From positions 1 through 23,224 of the forward strand of contig JAEUMX010000468.1 in the NCBI GenBank assembly GCA_016791285.1: a stretch of DNA of 23,224 bases, in the 5' to 3' direction. Below are positions 1 through 7,681 of the stretch, in pieces. A program made the position numbers and the translations under genes. This DNA is from Burkholderiales bacterium. GTDB taxonomy: Bacteria > Pseudomonadota > Gammaproteobacteria > Burkholderiales > JAEUMW01. The notes under the pieces were generated by a model. It was not told the origin of the DNA. It did no database searches and was given only the letters and a program-made list of their open reading frames with translations. Position 1 is the first letter of the stretch. Each line of letters starts with the position of its first letter.

Positions 1-465
1 CCCACCCTCGTCGTGCAGGATCGCCTCGACCTCGACCTCGGCGGGCGGACCCTGCAATTGCGGGCGTGGCCGACCGCCCACACGGACAACGACCTCACGG
101 TCTACGACCCGAAAACGGGCACGCTGTGGACGGGCGATCTCCTGTTCGTCGGCCACGTCCCGGTAGTCGATGGCAGCATCCGCGGCTGGCTCGACGTGAT
201 CGCGCAAATGAAGGCGCTGCCGGCGGAACGGGTGGTCGCGGGACATGGTCTGATCGAGAACGGCTGGCGCGATGCGTTCGCCCGTGAGGAAGCGTATCTG
301 CGCCTGATCCTCGACGAGACGCGCGCAGCCTTGAAGAAGGGGCAGACGATCCAGCAGGCGATCGCGACGGTGGGCGAATCAGAGCGGAGCAAGTGGCTCC
401 TGTTCGATCTCTTCCACAAGCGCAACGTGACGGCGGTGTACTCGGAAGTGGAATGGGAAGATTGA
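1..465 (+). CDS. Zinc metallohydrolase of the quinoprotein relay type (5'-truncated)
   Basis: This is the C-terminal 154 residues of a metallo-beta-lactamase-fold protein; the frame is open to the left edge, so the true start lies outside the window. Visible zinc-site motifs are HTDNDL (His codon at nt 79), GDLLF (Asp codon at nt 136) and GHG (His codon at nt 244), which fit the later ligands of the family. The segment VVDGSIRGWL and the following SoxYZ-like gene match the family called quinoprotein relay system zinc metallohydrolase 2, found beside PQQ-dependent dehydrogenases. The substrate of that family is not established; a periplasmic role supporting a PQQ alcohol dehydrogenase is inferred from context. 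It lies 19 bases upstream of the SoxYZ-like gene and is probably co-transcribed with it. An ordinary hydrolase of the glyoxalase II type cannot be excluded without the N-terminus. Confidence 0.75.
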   Translation, partial: PTLVVQDRLDLDLGGRTLQLRAWPTAHTDNDLTVYDPKTGTLWTGDLLFVGHVPVVDGSIRGWLDVIAQMKALPAERVVAGHGLIENGWRDAFAREEAYLRLILDETRAALKKGQTIQQAIATVGESERSKWLLFDLFHKRNVTAVYSEVEWED

Positions 466-484
466 TGCGACGAGGAGCAACCCG

Positions 485-1306
485 ATGATCGAGCGACTAC
501 TGGCCGTGGTGCTGCTGGGGCTCTTGCCCGCGCTGCCGTTACTGGCGGCCGAGCCGGCGCAGAAGGCGGGTAACTGGGAGCTGGTGCGAGCTAGCCTGTT
601 CGGCGATCGTGCGATCACCGAGAACGAAGGCAAGGTGATCCTGATCGAGTTGCCGGACCGGGCCGAGGACGCCGCCATCGTGCCGCTCGCGATCAAGACC
701 CGGGTCACGCAGGCGCCGGACCGCTACATCCGCAAGGTGTATCTCGTCATCGACAAGAACCCCTCCCCCATCGGTGCGATCTTCACCTTCACGCCCGACA
801 GCGGCCGCGCCGACATCGACACGCGGATTCGCATCGAGGAATACACGACGGTGCGGGCGATTGCCGAGATGAACGACGGGTCGCTGCACATGGCGTCCAA
901 GTACGTGAAGGCGGCAGGCGGCTGCTCCGCCCCGGCCGGCAAAGATCTCGAAGCCGCCATGGCGCGCATCGGCAAGATGAAGTTCAGGCTGGACGAGAGC
1001 CTGAAGGCGGACGAGCCGTCCGTGGCGCAGCTCATGGTGAGCCATCCGAACGTATCCGGGCTCGCCATGGATCAGTTGACGCGCCTCTACGCACCGCCGC
1101 AGTTCGTGCGCAAGATCGACGTGAGCTACGCGGGCAAGCCGCTGATGTCGGCGGAGGTGGACTTCACGATCAGCGAGGATCCCAACTTCCGCTTCTACTT
1201 TATGCCGCGCGCCGGCGGCGAGTTGAAAGCGGAAGTCGTCGACTCGAAGGACCTCAAGTTCTCGCACTCGATCGAGGTCGCGCCGGGCAAGCGCCCCGGG
1301 ACATAA
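485..1306 (+). CDS. Quinoprotein dehydrogenase-associated SoxYZ-like carrier
   Basis: A 273-residue secreted protein with an N-terminal hydrophobic signal (MIERLLAVVLLGLLPALP, likely cleaved near LLAAEP). Residues about 30-160 resemble SoxY and residues about 175-265 resemble SoxZ, so it is a SoxY-SoxZ fusion. Its only cysteine is Cys147 in the sequence AAGGCSAP, at the place of the SoxY substrate-carrying cysteine, but here internal rather than at the swinging C-terminal arm. The SoxZ-like part starts with HPNVSG. GAGGAG at 472-477 is a good ribosome binding site for the ATG chosen. Members of this family accompany PQQ-dependent alcohol dehydrogenases instead of sulfur oxidation genes; a covalent carrier or redox relay role is inferred. 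It is downstream of the metallohydrolase and converges on the 111-residue gene with only 7 bases between them. Confidence 0.85.
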   Translation: MIERLLAVVLLGLLPALPLLAAEPAQKAGNWELVRASLFGDRAITENEGKVILIELPDRAEDAAIVPLAIKTRVTQAPDRYIRKVYLVIDKNPSPIGAIFTFTPDSGRADIDTRIRIEEYTTVRAIAEMNDGSLHMASKYVKAAGGCSAPAGKDLEAAMARIGKMKFRLDESLKADEPSVAQLMVSHPNVSGLAMDQLTRLYAPPQFVRKIDVSYAGKPLMSAEVDFTISEDPNFRFYFMPRAGGELKAEVVDSKDLKFSHSIEVAPGKRPGT

Positions 1307-1313
1307 CAGACGG

Positions 1314-1649
1314 TCACTCGATGAAGCAGGCCTTGTTGGCGTCTGCTTCGACCGCCTTCCATTTCTTCGCGAGCGCGCGCATCTCGTCGGAGTCGCGGAA
1401 CACACCCATCCTCTCGCCGCCCATGCCGGAATAGCGGGCAACACTCGCGGCTTCCACGTAAGTGTCGTAGGGCAACTTCTTCGCGATGGCGTCGATCGCG
1501 CACGAGCATTTGTAGATGTACTCGTACTTGCCGTCGTGGTTCTTCATGCATTCGAGCACGTACTGGACGCGGTCGACCGTGGGATAACCGTCGGCCAAGG
1601 CGACGCCCGGGACGAGCAGGAGCGCTGCAGCCAAGGTACGGCGGATCAT
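1314..1649 (-). CDS. Small secreted four-cysteine protein, function unknown
   Basis: A 111-residue protein starting at ATG 1649, chosen because CAGGAGCT lies just upstream at a normal distance and because residues 1-19 form a signal peptide (MIRRTLAAALLLVPGVALA, then DGYP). The mature part holds four cysteines, Cys34, Cys48, Cys50 and Cys108, including a C-S-C pair (KCSCAIDAIAKKL). Two disulfides or a metal/redox site in the periplasm are possible. I do not recognise a named family. It lies between the SoxYZ-like gene, on which it converges, and the divergent sigma-54 regulator, so a role with the PQQ-dependent dehydrogenase system is likely by context only. The CSC could also bind heme or metal, but there is no CxxCH motif, so it is not a cytochrome c. 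Confidence 0.75.
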   Translation of the reverse strand: MIRRTLAAALLLVPGVALADGYPTVDRVQYVLECMKNHDGKYEYIYKCSCAIDAIAKKLPYDTYVEAASVARYSGMGGERMGVFRDSDEMRALAKKWKAVEADANKACFIE

Positions 1650-1893
1650 GATGTGTGAGCTCCTGAGATGTTGAGGGATGGCATCTGCGCCGGGGCGACA
1701 TGCGGCTCGCCAAGTGCCTTCGTCTTTCTGGTAGCATCGCGGCTCGACCACAACGAAGGCGGCAGACTGCCTCCTGTGACAGAACTCCGGCCCCATGCGT
1801 TCCCCGGGCCGCGACCTGCCAGGACCGCTCCGGACCCCACAGGTTCGGTACTGACCGCCCCGAGGGGAGCGCCACGGATGCAAGGGGGCTCCC
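1650..1893. other. Intergenic region between divergent genes
   Basis: These 244 bases separate the start of the four-cysteine protein gene (minus) from the sigma-54 activator gene (plus). AAGGGGG at about 1882-1888 is the ribosome binding site of the activator. I looked for a sigma-54 (-24/-12) element and for convincing -35/-10 boxes on both strands and found none that I would call. No RNA gene or repeat is evident. Confidence 0.5.
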
Positions 1894-3864
1894 ATGTCGG
1901 ACGTTGTGACCAATCACGCACGGCACGTTTACTCAGTCATTCGATCCGGCACTTCGCCCGACTCGGGTGAGGTGGCAGACCGTGTCGCACTCTCCTGGAA
2001 GCGCTGTGTCGACGAGTACGGGCTCGACCCGACCGAGCTGCGCAAGCCTGAACAGGTAAACGCGGCCGAGCTCGCCGACCGGCAGGCTCTGCTGGCCGAC
2101 CTGCTCGCGTTCGCCCGCCCGGAGATGACGAGCCTGTGGGAGCAGATCGCCCGTTCCGGCTACGCCATCGTGCTGGAGGACGGCGACGGCGTGGTGCTCG
2201 ACTGCTGCGCCGAACCCGGCCTCGCAGCCAACAGCGGCCTCGTGCCCGGAGCGGTCTGGACTGAGCGGGGGCAGGGCACCAATGCACTGGGCACCTGCCT
2301 GGCGGTGCGCAAGCCGATCGTCATTCATCGCGGCGAGCACTTCCTCACGCGCAACATCCGGCTGACCTGCTCGGCGGTGCCGATCTTCGATCATCATGGC
2401 GCGGTGATCGCCGTGCTCGATGCGTCGGGCGAAACGCAGGCGACGAAGCAGCACACCCTCGTCCTGGTGAACACGGCGGCGCAGCGCATCGAGAACCAGC
2501 TCTTCCTGCACCGCTTCAACGGCGAGTTCATCCTGCGCTGTCACAACCGCGCCGAGCTCCTCGGCACCCTGAGCGAAGGCGCGATCGCATTTTCCGCGAC
2601 CGGGAACGTCCTCGCCGCGAACCGTTCGGCCTTGTGCCAGCTCGGCCATGCCTCGCCGCAGGACGTGATCGACCGCGATATCGGCGAGGTTTTCAACGAG
2701 AGCGTCCAGGTGCTGGTGGATCTATTGACGCGCAGGGACTTGCGGCCGGCACCCATCGTCGAGGCACGGCGCAACCGACGCTTTTTCGCCACCATCCAAC
2801 TGCCTGCGGGAGCGCGCCCGCTGGTGTTGCCCAGGCTACCAGCCCGTGCCGCCAGACGCGCGGCAACGGCGCTGGCCGCGGCGGCGACTCCACTCGATGC
2901 GCTCGATACCGGGGATCCGGTAATGGCGCTCAACATCCGCCGCGCCAAGCGCGTGCTCGACAAGGACATCTCCGTGCTGCTCTACGGCGAGACCGGCAGC
3001 GGCAAGGAGGTGTTCGCGAAGGCCATGCACCAGTCCGGCGAACGCGCCGGCAAACCGTTCGTGGCGCTCAACTGCGCCTCCATCCCGGAAACCCTGATCG
3101 AGTCCGAGCTCTTCGGCTACAAGGCCGGCGCCTTCACCGGCGCCGCGCGCGATGGCCGGCGTGGGAAGATCTTTCTCGCCAACGGCGGCACCCTCTTCCT
3201 CGACGAGATCGGCGACATGCCCGTGCAGTTGCAGGCGCGGCTCCTGCGCGCGCTGGAAGAGCGCGAGGTGCTGCCTTTGGGCGGCGAGGAGGCGATCAAG
3301 GTCGACATCCGCCTCATCAGCGCCACGCACTGCAACCTCACGGACAAGATCGCCACGGGGGAATTCCGGCCCGACCTCTACTACCGGCTCCAGGGTCTCG
3401 TCTTCACGCTGCCGCCCCTGCGCGAGCGCGGTGACCGCCGCGAGCTGATTCGCCGCATCCTGGCCGAGGAGGCCGGTGGCGCGCCGGTCGAGATCGACGA
3501 GGCGGCCCTCGACCGGCTCGATCATTACCGCTGGCCAGGCAATCTGCGGGAGCTGCGCAACCTCCTGCGTACGGTGCTCGCCCTGCGCGAGGGTCGCGTC
3601 ATCGGCGAGCCCGACCTGCCGGATGTCGTGCTCCATGGCACCAGACCGCTCCTTCCGTCCCCGGCGCCCGCAGCCGCGCCGGCCGCGTCGTCGGATTTGT
3701 CACCGCTCGAGAATGCCGAACGGGAAGCCCTCGTGCGGGAGCTCGACCGGCATCACTGGAACATCACGAACGTCGCGCGGCGGCTGAAGATCAGCCGCAA
3801 CACGCTCTACCGCAAGATGCAGCGCCTCGATATCCGCGACCCGAGCAAGAAGATGCTGCATTAA
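1894..3864 (+). CDS. Sigma-54-dependent transcriptional activator, AcoR/BmoR-like
   Basis: A 656-residue enhancer-binding protein. Residues about 65-205 are a GAF-type sensor region and about 215-300 look PAS-like. The AAA+ domain runs from about 335 to 560, with Walker A GETGSGKE at 365-372, the sigma-54 contact loop GAFTGA at 412-417, Walker B GGTLFLDEIGD at 431-441, and the arginine-finger region FRPDLYYRL at 491-499. A Pro/Ala linker (588-600) leads to a Fis-type helix-turn-helix at about 622-645 (ITNVARRLKISRNTLYRKM). There is no response-regulator receiver domain, so it probably senses a small molecule directly. The architecture is that of AcoR, BmoR and MimR, which activate acetoin, alcohol or alkane oxidation genes; here the target is plausibly the adjacent PQQ dehydrogenase cluster. 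Its stop overlaps the stop of the convergent reductase gene by 4 bases. Confidence 0.9.
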   Translation: MSDVVTNHARHVYSVIRSGTSPDSGEVADRVALSWKRCVDEYGLDPTELRKPEQVNAAELADRQALLADLLAFARPEMTSLWEQIARSGYAIVLEDGDGVVLDCCAEPGLAANSGLVPGAVWTERGQGTNALGTCLAVRKPIVIHRGEHFLTRNIRLTCSAVPIFDHHGAVIAVLDASGETQATKQHTLVLVNTAAQRIENQLFLHRFNGEFILRCHNRAELLGTLSEGAIAFSATGNVLAANRSALCQLGHASPQDVIDRDIGEVFNESVQVLVDLLTRRDLRPAPIVEARRNRRFFATIQLPAGARPLVLPRLPARAARRAATALAAAATPLDALDTGDPVMALNIRRAKRVLDKDISVLLYGETGSGKEVFAKAMHQSGERAGKPFVALNCASIPETLIESELFGYKAGAFTGAARDGRRGKIFLANGGTLFLDEIGDMPVQLQARLLRALEEREVLPLGGEEAIKVDIRLISATHCNLTDKIATGEFRPDLYYRLQGLVFTLPPLRERGDRRELIRRILAEEAGGAPVEIDEAALDRLDHYRWPGNLRELRNLLRTVLALREGRVIGEPDLPDVVLHGTRPLLPSPAPAAAPAASSDLSPLENAEREALVRELDRHHWNITNVARRLKISRNTLYRKMQRLDIRDPSKKMLH

Positions 3865-4697
3865 TCGGTGCCGGGCTCGAACTGGGCGAACCATTGACCC
3901 GCGCCGGCCGGCAAGGCAGCGTCGTAGTAGAGCGTGCGCAACCTGAGATGACCCGCGGGACCGAGCGGCGCGCCCCCCGTGAGCGTGGCGAAGCGTTCGC
4001 CGCCCAGGATCTGATGCGTGATGGTGAGGAAGAGGCGGCCGAGCCGTCGTTGGCGCAGCATGGTATCGAGCATGCGCGGCCCGGCGACGAGATAGGCACT
4101 CCGGTAACCGAGCTCCGAGACAATCCCGGCCAGCGGTATCGCCTCCACCTGATCGCCGTCACCGGCGACGATCACGCGGAACCCTTCGCGCTCGAACCGC
4201 CGCACGTGCTGGGCCGGCGCACTGGCAACGGTGACGATCGTCAACGACTGATCGTGCTCCCGCACCGATCTCGGCACCTCGAAGTCGAGCGTCGCGCTCG
4301 CCACGAGAATGCCGGGCTGGCTCGCGAACCCCTGGACCTCGCGCCAGCGCGCAAGATCCTCGGCGCCCGAAGTGGCTCCGACCTGGAGGATGTCGTCCAG
4401 CGTTCCGGCCGCGATGGCCCGCAGGTAGCCCCCGTGCGTGATGAAGCAATCGGCCTGCGCCATGAGCTCCTGCAGCAGGCGGAAGTCGTGACGGTTGACG
4501 ATCGCCTCGGGCAGTGCAAGCTTGCCGGTGACCGGATCGGCGAGCGCGATGCGCCCGTCGAGGCTCGCGACGAAGCTGCCGTAGATCAGCGGCGCGTCGG
4601 CCCGACCCAGGCGGTGGATTTCGAGCTCGAGCCAGGTGCCGGCGAGATCGCGGCTGCGACCGGATGAGGGGAAGAGTTCGATCAGGCGTGCGGTCAT
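3861..4697 (-). CDS. RibD C-terminal/DHFR-like reductase
   Basis: A 278-residue protein whose residues about 36-260 match the RibD_C fold, which is related to dihydrofolate reductase: PLIYGSFVASLDGRIA opens the domain, followed by NRHDFRLLQELMAQADCFITHGGYL-type sequence and SAYLVAGPRMLDTML near the C-terminus, where the NADPH-binding Gly segment sits. There is no deaminase domain, so it is not a full RibD. It starts 83 bases from, and divergent to, a gene for H4MPT synthesis. In that setting a pterin (dihydromethanopterin) or pyrimidine reductase is a reasonable guess, but the sequence does not decide the substrate. Its 3' end overlaps the sigma-54 activator gene tail to tail. Confidence 0.8.
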   Translation of the reverse strand: MTARLIELFPSSGRSRDLAGTWLELEIHRLGRADAPLIYGSFVASLDGRIALADPVTGKLALPEAIVNRHDFRLLQELMAQADCFITHGGYLRAIAAGTLDDILQVGATSGAEDLARWREVQGFASQPGILVASATLDFEVPRSVREHDQSLTIVTVASAPAQHVRRFEREGFRVIVAGDGDQVEAIPLAGIVSELGYRSAYLVAGPRMLDTMLRQRRLGRLFLTITHQILGGERFATLTGGAPLGPAGHLRLRTLYYDAALPAGAGQWFAQFEPGTD

Positions 4698-4724
4698 CGC
4701 GGCGGCTCGGAAACGGTCCGCCTC

Positions 4725-4774
4725 ATTCTAGCCGTGACCCGCGGTCGCGTCGCCGACGGTGCAGCCAGTAGAAT
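4725..4774. promoter_or_regulatory. Possible divergent -10 elements (TAGAAT on both strands)
   Basis: The 83-base gap between the reductase gene and the DUF6513 gene holds TAGAAT on the plus strand at 4769-4774 and the same hexamer on the minus strand at 4730-4725. The plus copy ends 6 bases before the ATG of the DUF6513 gene, which would give a transcript beginning at or next to the start codon. Neither has a recognisable -35 box in this GC-rich stretch, so confidence is low. Confidence 0.3.
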
Positions 4775-4780
4775 AGGGCG

Positions 4781-6190
4781 ATGTCCGAACACATCCTGTT
4801 CCTCACGGGTAAGCTCGCGGAGAAGAGCCTGCACAAGGTGCTCGAGGCGATGCAGCCGGCCGGGTTTACGCCAGAAGTCCGGCAGATCGGCATCAGCGTC
4901 GCCGGGCTCATGACCGCCGATCTCGTCCGGCGTCGCGTCACCGACATCGGTCCCGCGACGCAGATCCTGGTGCCGGGTCGCTGCCGTGGCGATCTCGAGG
5001 GGCTCACCGCCCACTACGGCGTGCCGGTCGTGCGCGGCCCGGAAGAGCTCAAGGACATCCCGCAGTTCTTCGGCCGCGCGGGTCGACCGGTGGATCTCTC
5101 GCGTTACGACGTGCTCATCTTCGCGGAAATCGTCGAGGCCAGCGCGCTCGACGTCGCCGGCATCCTCGCGCGGGCGCAGCGCTATCGCGCCGATGGTGCG
5201 GACGTAATCGACCTCGGCTGCCTGCCGGACACGCCCTTCCCGCATCTCGAGGAAGCGGTCCAGGAGTTGAAGCGGCGGGACTTCCGGGTCAGCGTCGATT
5301 CGCTGGACCCGGCCGACCTCCAGCGGGGCGGCCGAGCGGGTGCGGACTACCTGCTGTCTCTCACCGAGGATACGCTCTGGGTCGTCGACCGGGTGAGCTC
5401 GACCCCGGTGCTGATTCCCGCCCAGACCGGCGACCTCGACTCGCTCGGCCGCGCGATCGGGCGCATGCGCGAGATGGGGCGCGACTTCCTCGCGGACCCG
5501 GTCCTCGATCCGATCCACTTCGGCTTCACGGCGTCGATCCTGCGCTACGCCGAAGTGCGCAGGCGATTTCCCGACGTCCCGATCATGATGGGCATCGGCA
5601 ATCTCACCGAGCTTACCGAGGCCGATACCACGGGCATGAATGCACTGCTGCTGGGTATCGCCTCAGAGCTGCGCCTCGATGCGGTCCTCGCCACCGAGGT
5701 CAGCCCCCATGCACGCACTGCGGTGCGCGAAGCGGATCTCGCCCGCCGCATCATGTTCGCGGCGCGGGACGAATCGAGCCTGCCGAAAGGCTACGACCGC
5801 GGGCTCACCACGACCCACGAGCGCAAGCCGTTTCCCGACAGCGCGGACGAGATCGCCGAGCTGGCGCGGGCGATCAAGGATCCGAGCTACCGCATCCAGG
5901 TGTCCGATGCCGGGGTCCATCTCTACAACCGCGACGGGCTCTTCACCGGTACCGACGCCTTCGCGCTTTATCCGCACGTAAGAGTCGACGGCGACGTCGG
6001 CCACGCGTTCTACCTCGGCGTCGAGCTCGCGCATGCGCAGACCGCCTGGGAGCTCGGCAAGCGCTACAGCCAGGATGAACCGCTCGACTGGGGCGTCGCG
6101 GTGAAGCGGCAGGCCGAACAGACCGAGCACCTCGATGGATTCAAGGCGCCCGGCCCGACTCTGTCGCACGCCCGGCGGACCAAGTCCTGA
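4781..6190 (+). CDS. DUF6513 dihydropteroate synthase-like protein (H4MPT synthesis)
   Basis: A 469-residue protein of the dihydropteroate-synthase-related family seen in methanogens and in H4MPT-using methylotrophs. The N-terminal part (about 1-105, MSEHILFLTGKLAEKSL) is the DUF6513 region. The rest carries TIM-barrel signatures reminiscent of folate DHPS: ADVIDLGC at 140-147, RVSVDSLDP at 169-177 and MMGIGNLTELTEAD at 269-282. The family is assigned to assembly of the pterin-aryl part of H4MPT, the carrier for formaldehyde oxidation in methylotrophs; the exact reaction in bacteria is less certain. No good Shine-Dalgarno sequence is present (GGG only 2 bases before ATG), which fits a leaderless message. 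It is followed after 3 bases by the DUF447 gene and then mfnB, forming one operon. Confidence 0.88.
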   Translation: MSEHILFLTGKLAEKSLHKVLEAMQPAGFTPEVRQIGISVAGLMTADLVRRRVTDIGPATQILVPGRCRGDLEGLTAHYGVPVVRGPEELKDIPQFFGRAGRPVDLSRYDVLIFAEIVEASALDVAGILARAQRYRADGADVIDLGCLPDTPFPHLEEAVQELKRRDFRVSVDSLDPADLQRGGRAGADYLLSLTEDTLWVVDRVSSTPVLIPAQTGDLDSLGRAIGRMREMGRDFLADPVLDPIHFGFTASILRYAEVRRRFPDVPIMMGIGNLTELTEADTTGMNALLLGIASELRLDAVLATEVSPHARTAVREADLARRIMFAARDESSLPKGYDRGLTTTHERKPFPDSADEIAELARAIKDPSYRIQVSDAGVHLYNRDGLFTGTDAFALYPHVRVDGDVGHAFYLGVELAHAQTAWELGKRYSQDEPLDWGVAVKRQAEQTEHLDGFKAPGPTLSHARRTKS

Positions 6191-6193
6191 ACG

Positions 6194-6772
6194 ATGCCTG
6201 CGATCTGGGAAGTGATCGTCACCACCGTCTCTCCGGCGGGCGCCGTCCACATCGCACCGATGGGCATTCGCGAGGAGGCCGGACTCGTCCTGCTGCAGCC
6301 GTTTCGGCCCTCGACGACCCTGGAGAACGTGCTCGCGAGCGGCCGTGCAGTGATCAATTACAGCGACGACGTGCGCATTTTCGCGGGCTGCCTCACCGGT
6401 CGCCGCGACTGGGCGACCGTGCCCGCCGATGCCATCACCGGCTGCCGCCTGGAAGGCGCCCTCGCCCATCGGGAGCTGGAACTGGAACGCACGGAGGAGG
6501 ACGCGGTTCGTCCGCGCCTGTGGTGCCGCAGCGTGGCATTCCGGTCGCACGCGCCCTTTCGCGGCTTCAACCGCGCGCAGGCGGCGGTGCTGGAAGGGGC
6601 GATCCTCGTGAGCCGGCTCGACCTGCTGCCGCGCGAAAAGGTGGAGGCGGAACTGCGGTACCTCACGATCGCCATCTCGAAGACGGCGGGCCCCACGGAG
6701 CTGGAGGCGTGGGAATGGCTCACGGAGCGGATTGCCGCGCATCGCGGTGCGAGCGGCGGAGCAACGGGATGA
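6194..6772 (+). CDS. DUF447 family protein (C1 cofactor-linked)
   Basis: A 192-residue protein of the DUF447 family, recognisable from the opening IWEVIVTTVSPAGAVHIAPMG, the segment FRPSTTLENV and the motif CLTGRRDWATVPADAI. The family has a flavin-reductase-like split-barrel fold in its archaeal members and occurs in methanogens and in bacteria with H4MPT-linked C1 genes. Its biochemical role is not established. It lies 3 bases downstream of the DUF6513 gene, and its stop overlaps the ATG of mfnB (ATGA), so the three proteins are almost certainly translated together. A role in synthesis of H4MPT, methanofuran or a related cofactor is inferred from this linkage. Confidence 0.85.
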   Translation: MPAIWEVIVTTVSPAGAVHIAPMGIREEAGLVLLQPFRPSTTLENVLASGRAVINYSDDVRIFAGCLTGRRDWATVPADAITGCRLEGALAHRELELERTEEDAVRPRLWCRSVAFRSHAPFRGFNRAQAAVLEGAILVSRLDLLPREKVEAELRYLTIAISKTAGPTELEAWEWLTERIAAHRGASGGATG

Positions 6773-7485
6773 TACGGGTGCTGGTGAGCGTGCGATCGGC
6801 TGCGGAAGCCGCCGTTGCGGTCGCTCACGGCGCCGATCTGGTCGACGCCAAGGAGCCCGCGCACGGCGCGCTGGGCGCCCTGCCGCTCGATACCATCCGC
6901 GAGATCGTCGCGACCGTCGGCGGCGCCCGGCCGGTGAGCGCGACCGTGGGCGATCTGCCGCCCGACCCGCGAGTCATCGTCGCTGCGGTGGAAAAGGTCG
7001 CGGCTACGGGCGTCGATATCGTGAAGATCGGATTCCTGGCGGGCGCCGAACGCAATGCCTGCCTGCCGCCACTTGCGCCGATCGCCCGACAGCAACCGCT
7101 GGTGGCAGTTCTGTTCGCTGACCAGGAACCCGATCTCGACTTGATACCGCGCATCGCGGGCGCAGGCTTCGTCGGTGTCATGCTCGACACAGCGGACAAG
7201 TCGCGCGGGCCGCTCACCGTGCATACCTCGCCGCAGTTTCTCGCGACCTTCGTCGCAGCAGCGCGCCGCGAGGGACTGCTGGCCGGGCTTGCCGGGTCGC
7301 TGCGACTGGCCGACATCGACGCGCTGCGCCCGCTGGGTGCGACCTACCTGGGCTTTCGGGGTGCCCTGTGCGAGGCGGGAGACCGCGGCGGTGCGCTCGA
7401 TCCGCAGCGGCTGGATGAGATCTTGCTTGCGGTCAACGGCGAGCTGATCGGGATACCTGTTACCGGCGCTCGTTCAGCTACTTAG
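6769..7485 (+). CDS. mfnB: (5-formylfuran-3-yl)methyl phosphate synthase
   Basis: A 238-residue protein of the MfnB (formerly DUF556) family, of the usual length. MfnB condenses two glyceraldehyde 3-phosphate molecules to the furan phosphate precursor of methanofuran. Visible family motifs are DLVDAKEP with Lys28, VDIVKIGF with Lys86, and MLDTADKSRGPL with Asp140 and Lys144; lysines at such positions are catalytic in the archaeal enzyme. ATG at 6769 was chosen over upstream in-frame positions because it gives the family N-terminus (MIRVLVSVRS) and overlaps the DUF447 stop as ATGA. Bacteria with H4MPT-linked formaldehyde oxidation make a methanofuran analogue used by the formyltransferase/hydrolase complex, which fits this operon. 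Confidence 0.92.
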   Translation: MIRVLVSVRSAAEAAVAVAHGADLVDAKEPAHGALGALPLDTIREIVATVGGARPVSATVGDLPPDPRVIVAAVEKVAATGVDIVKIGFLAGAERNACLPPLAPIARQQPLVAVLFADQEPDLDLIPRIAGAGFVGVMLDTADKSRGPLTVHTSPQFLATFVAAARREGLLAGLAGSLRLADIDALRPLGATYLGFRGALCEAGDRGGALDPQRLDEILLAVNGELIGIPVTGARSAT

Positions 7486-7541
7486 CGCAACGGATTCATC
7501 TGCTTTCCGCACTTCTCCAGACATATTTTGTCGTCTCGTGA

Positions 7542-7570
7542 TTGAAACCTCCGCAGTTGGACGATATACT
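7542..7570 (+). promoter_or_regulatory. Strong sigma-70 promoter for the 113-residue gene
   Basis: TTGAAA at 7542-7547 and TATACT at 7565-7570 are separated by exactly 17 bases, each one mismatch from consensus. The surrounding sequence is AT-richer than the rest of the window. The predicted start is near 7577, giving a 5' leader of about 105 bases before the ATG at 7682. Confidence 0.7.
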
Positions 7571-7589
7571 TTGTTGTGCATTGCAACAA
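7571..7589. promoter_or_regulatory. Inverted repeat over the transcription start, possible operator
   Basis: TTGTTG (7571-7576) and CAACAA (7584-7589) are perfect inverted repeats around TGCATTG. They begin directly after the -10 box and span the predicted start site, the usual place for a repressor operator. TGCA/GCAACA-type sites resemble those I associate with phasin-gene regulators of the PhaR type, but I cannot confirm that match. Confidence 0.45.
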
Positions 7590-7681
7590 AGCCCCTGAAG
7601 ACGCGGTCCAACGTTTCAGCAGAAACCATATCCCGTTGAGTAAATGCACTTATTCGCCGGACAGGGGAAAAGGAGCAAGCC

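Noticed and set aside
485..1306. A thiosulfate-oxidising Sox system
   Set aside because: Only a SoxY-SoxZ-like fusion is present, with its cysteine internal; no soxA, soxB, soxC or soxX is in the window, and the neighbours are of PQQ-dehydrogenase type.
1650..1893. A sigma-54 promoter controlled by the adjacent activator
   Set aside because: No TGGCAC-N5-TTGC-like element with acceptable GG/GC spacing could be found on either strand in this gap.
7571..7589. Naming the inverted repeat a PhaR operator and the following gene a phasin
   Set aside because: The likeness to PhaR sites is from memory and partial, and the encoded protein does not look like a phasin.
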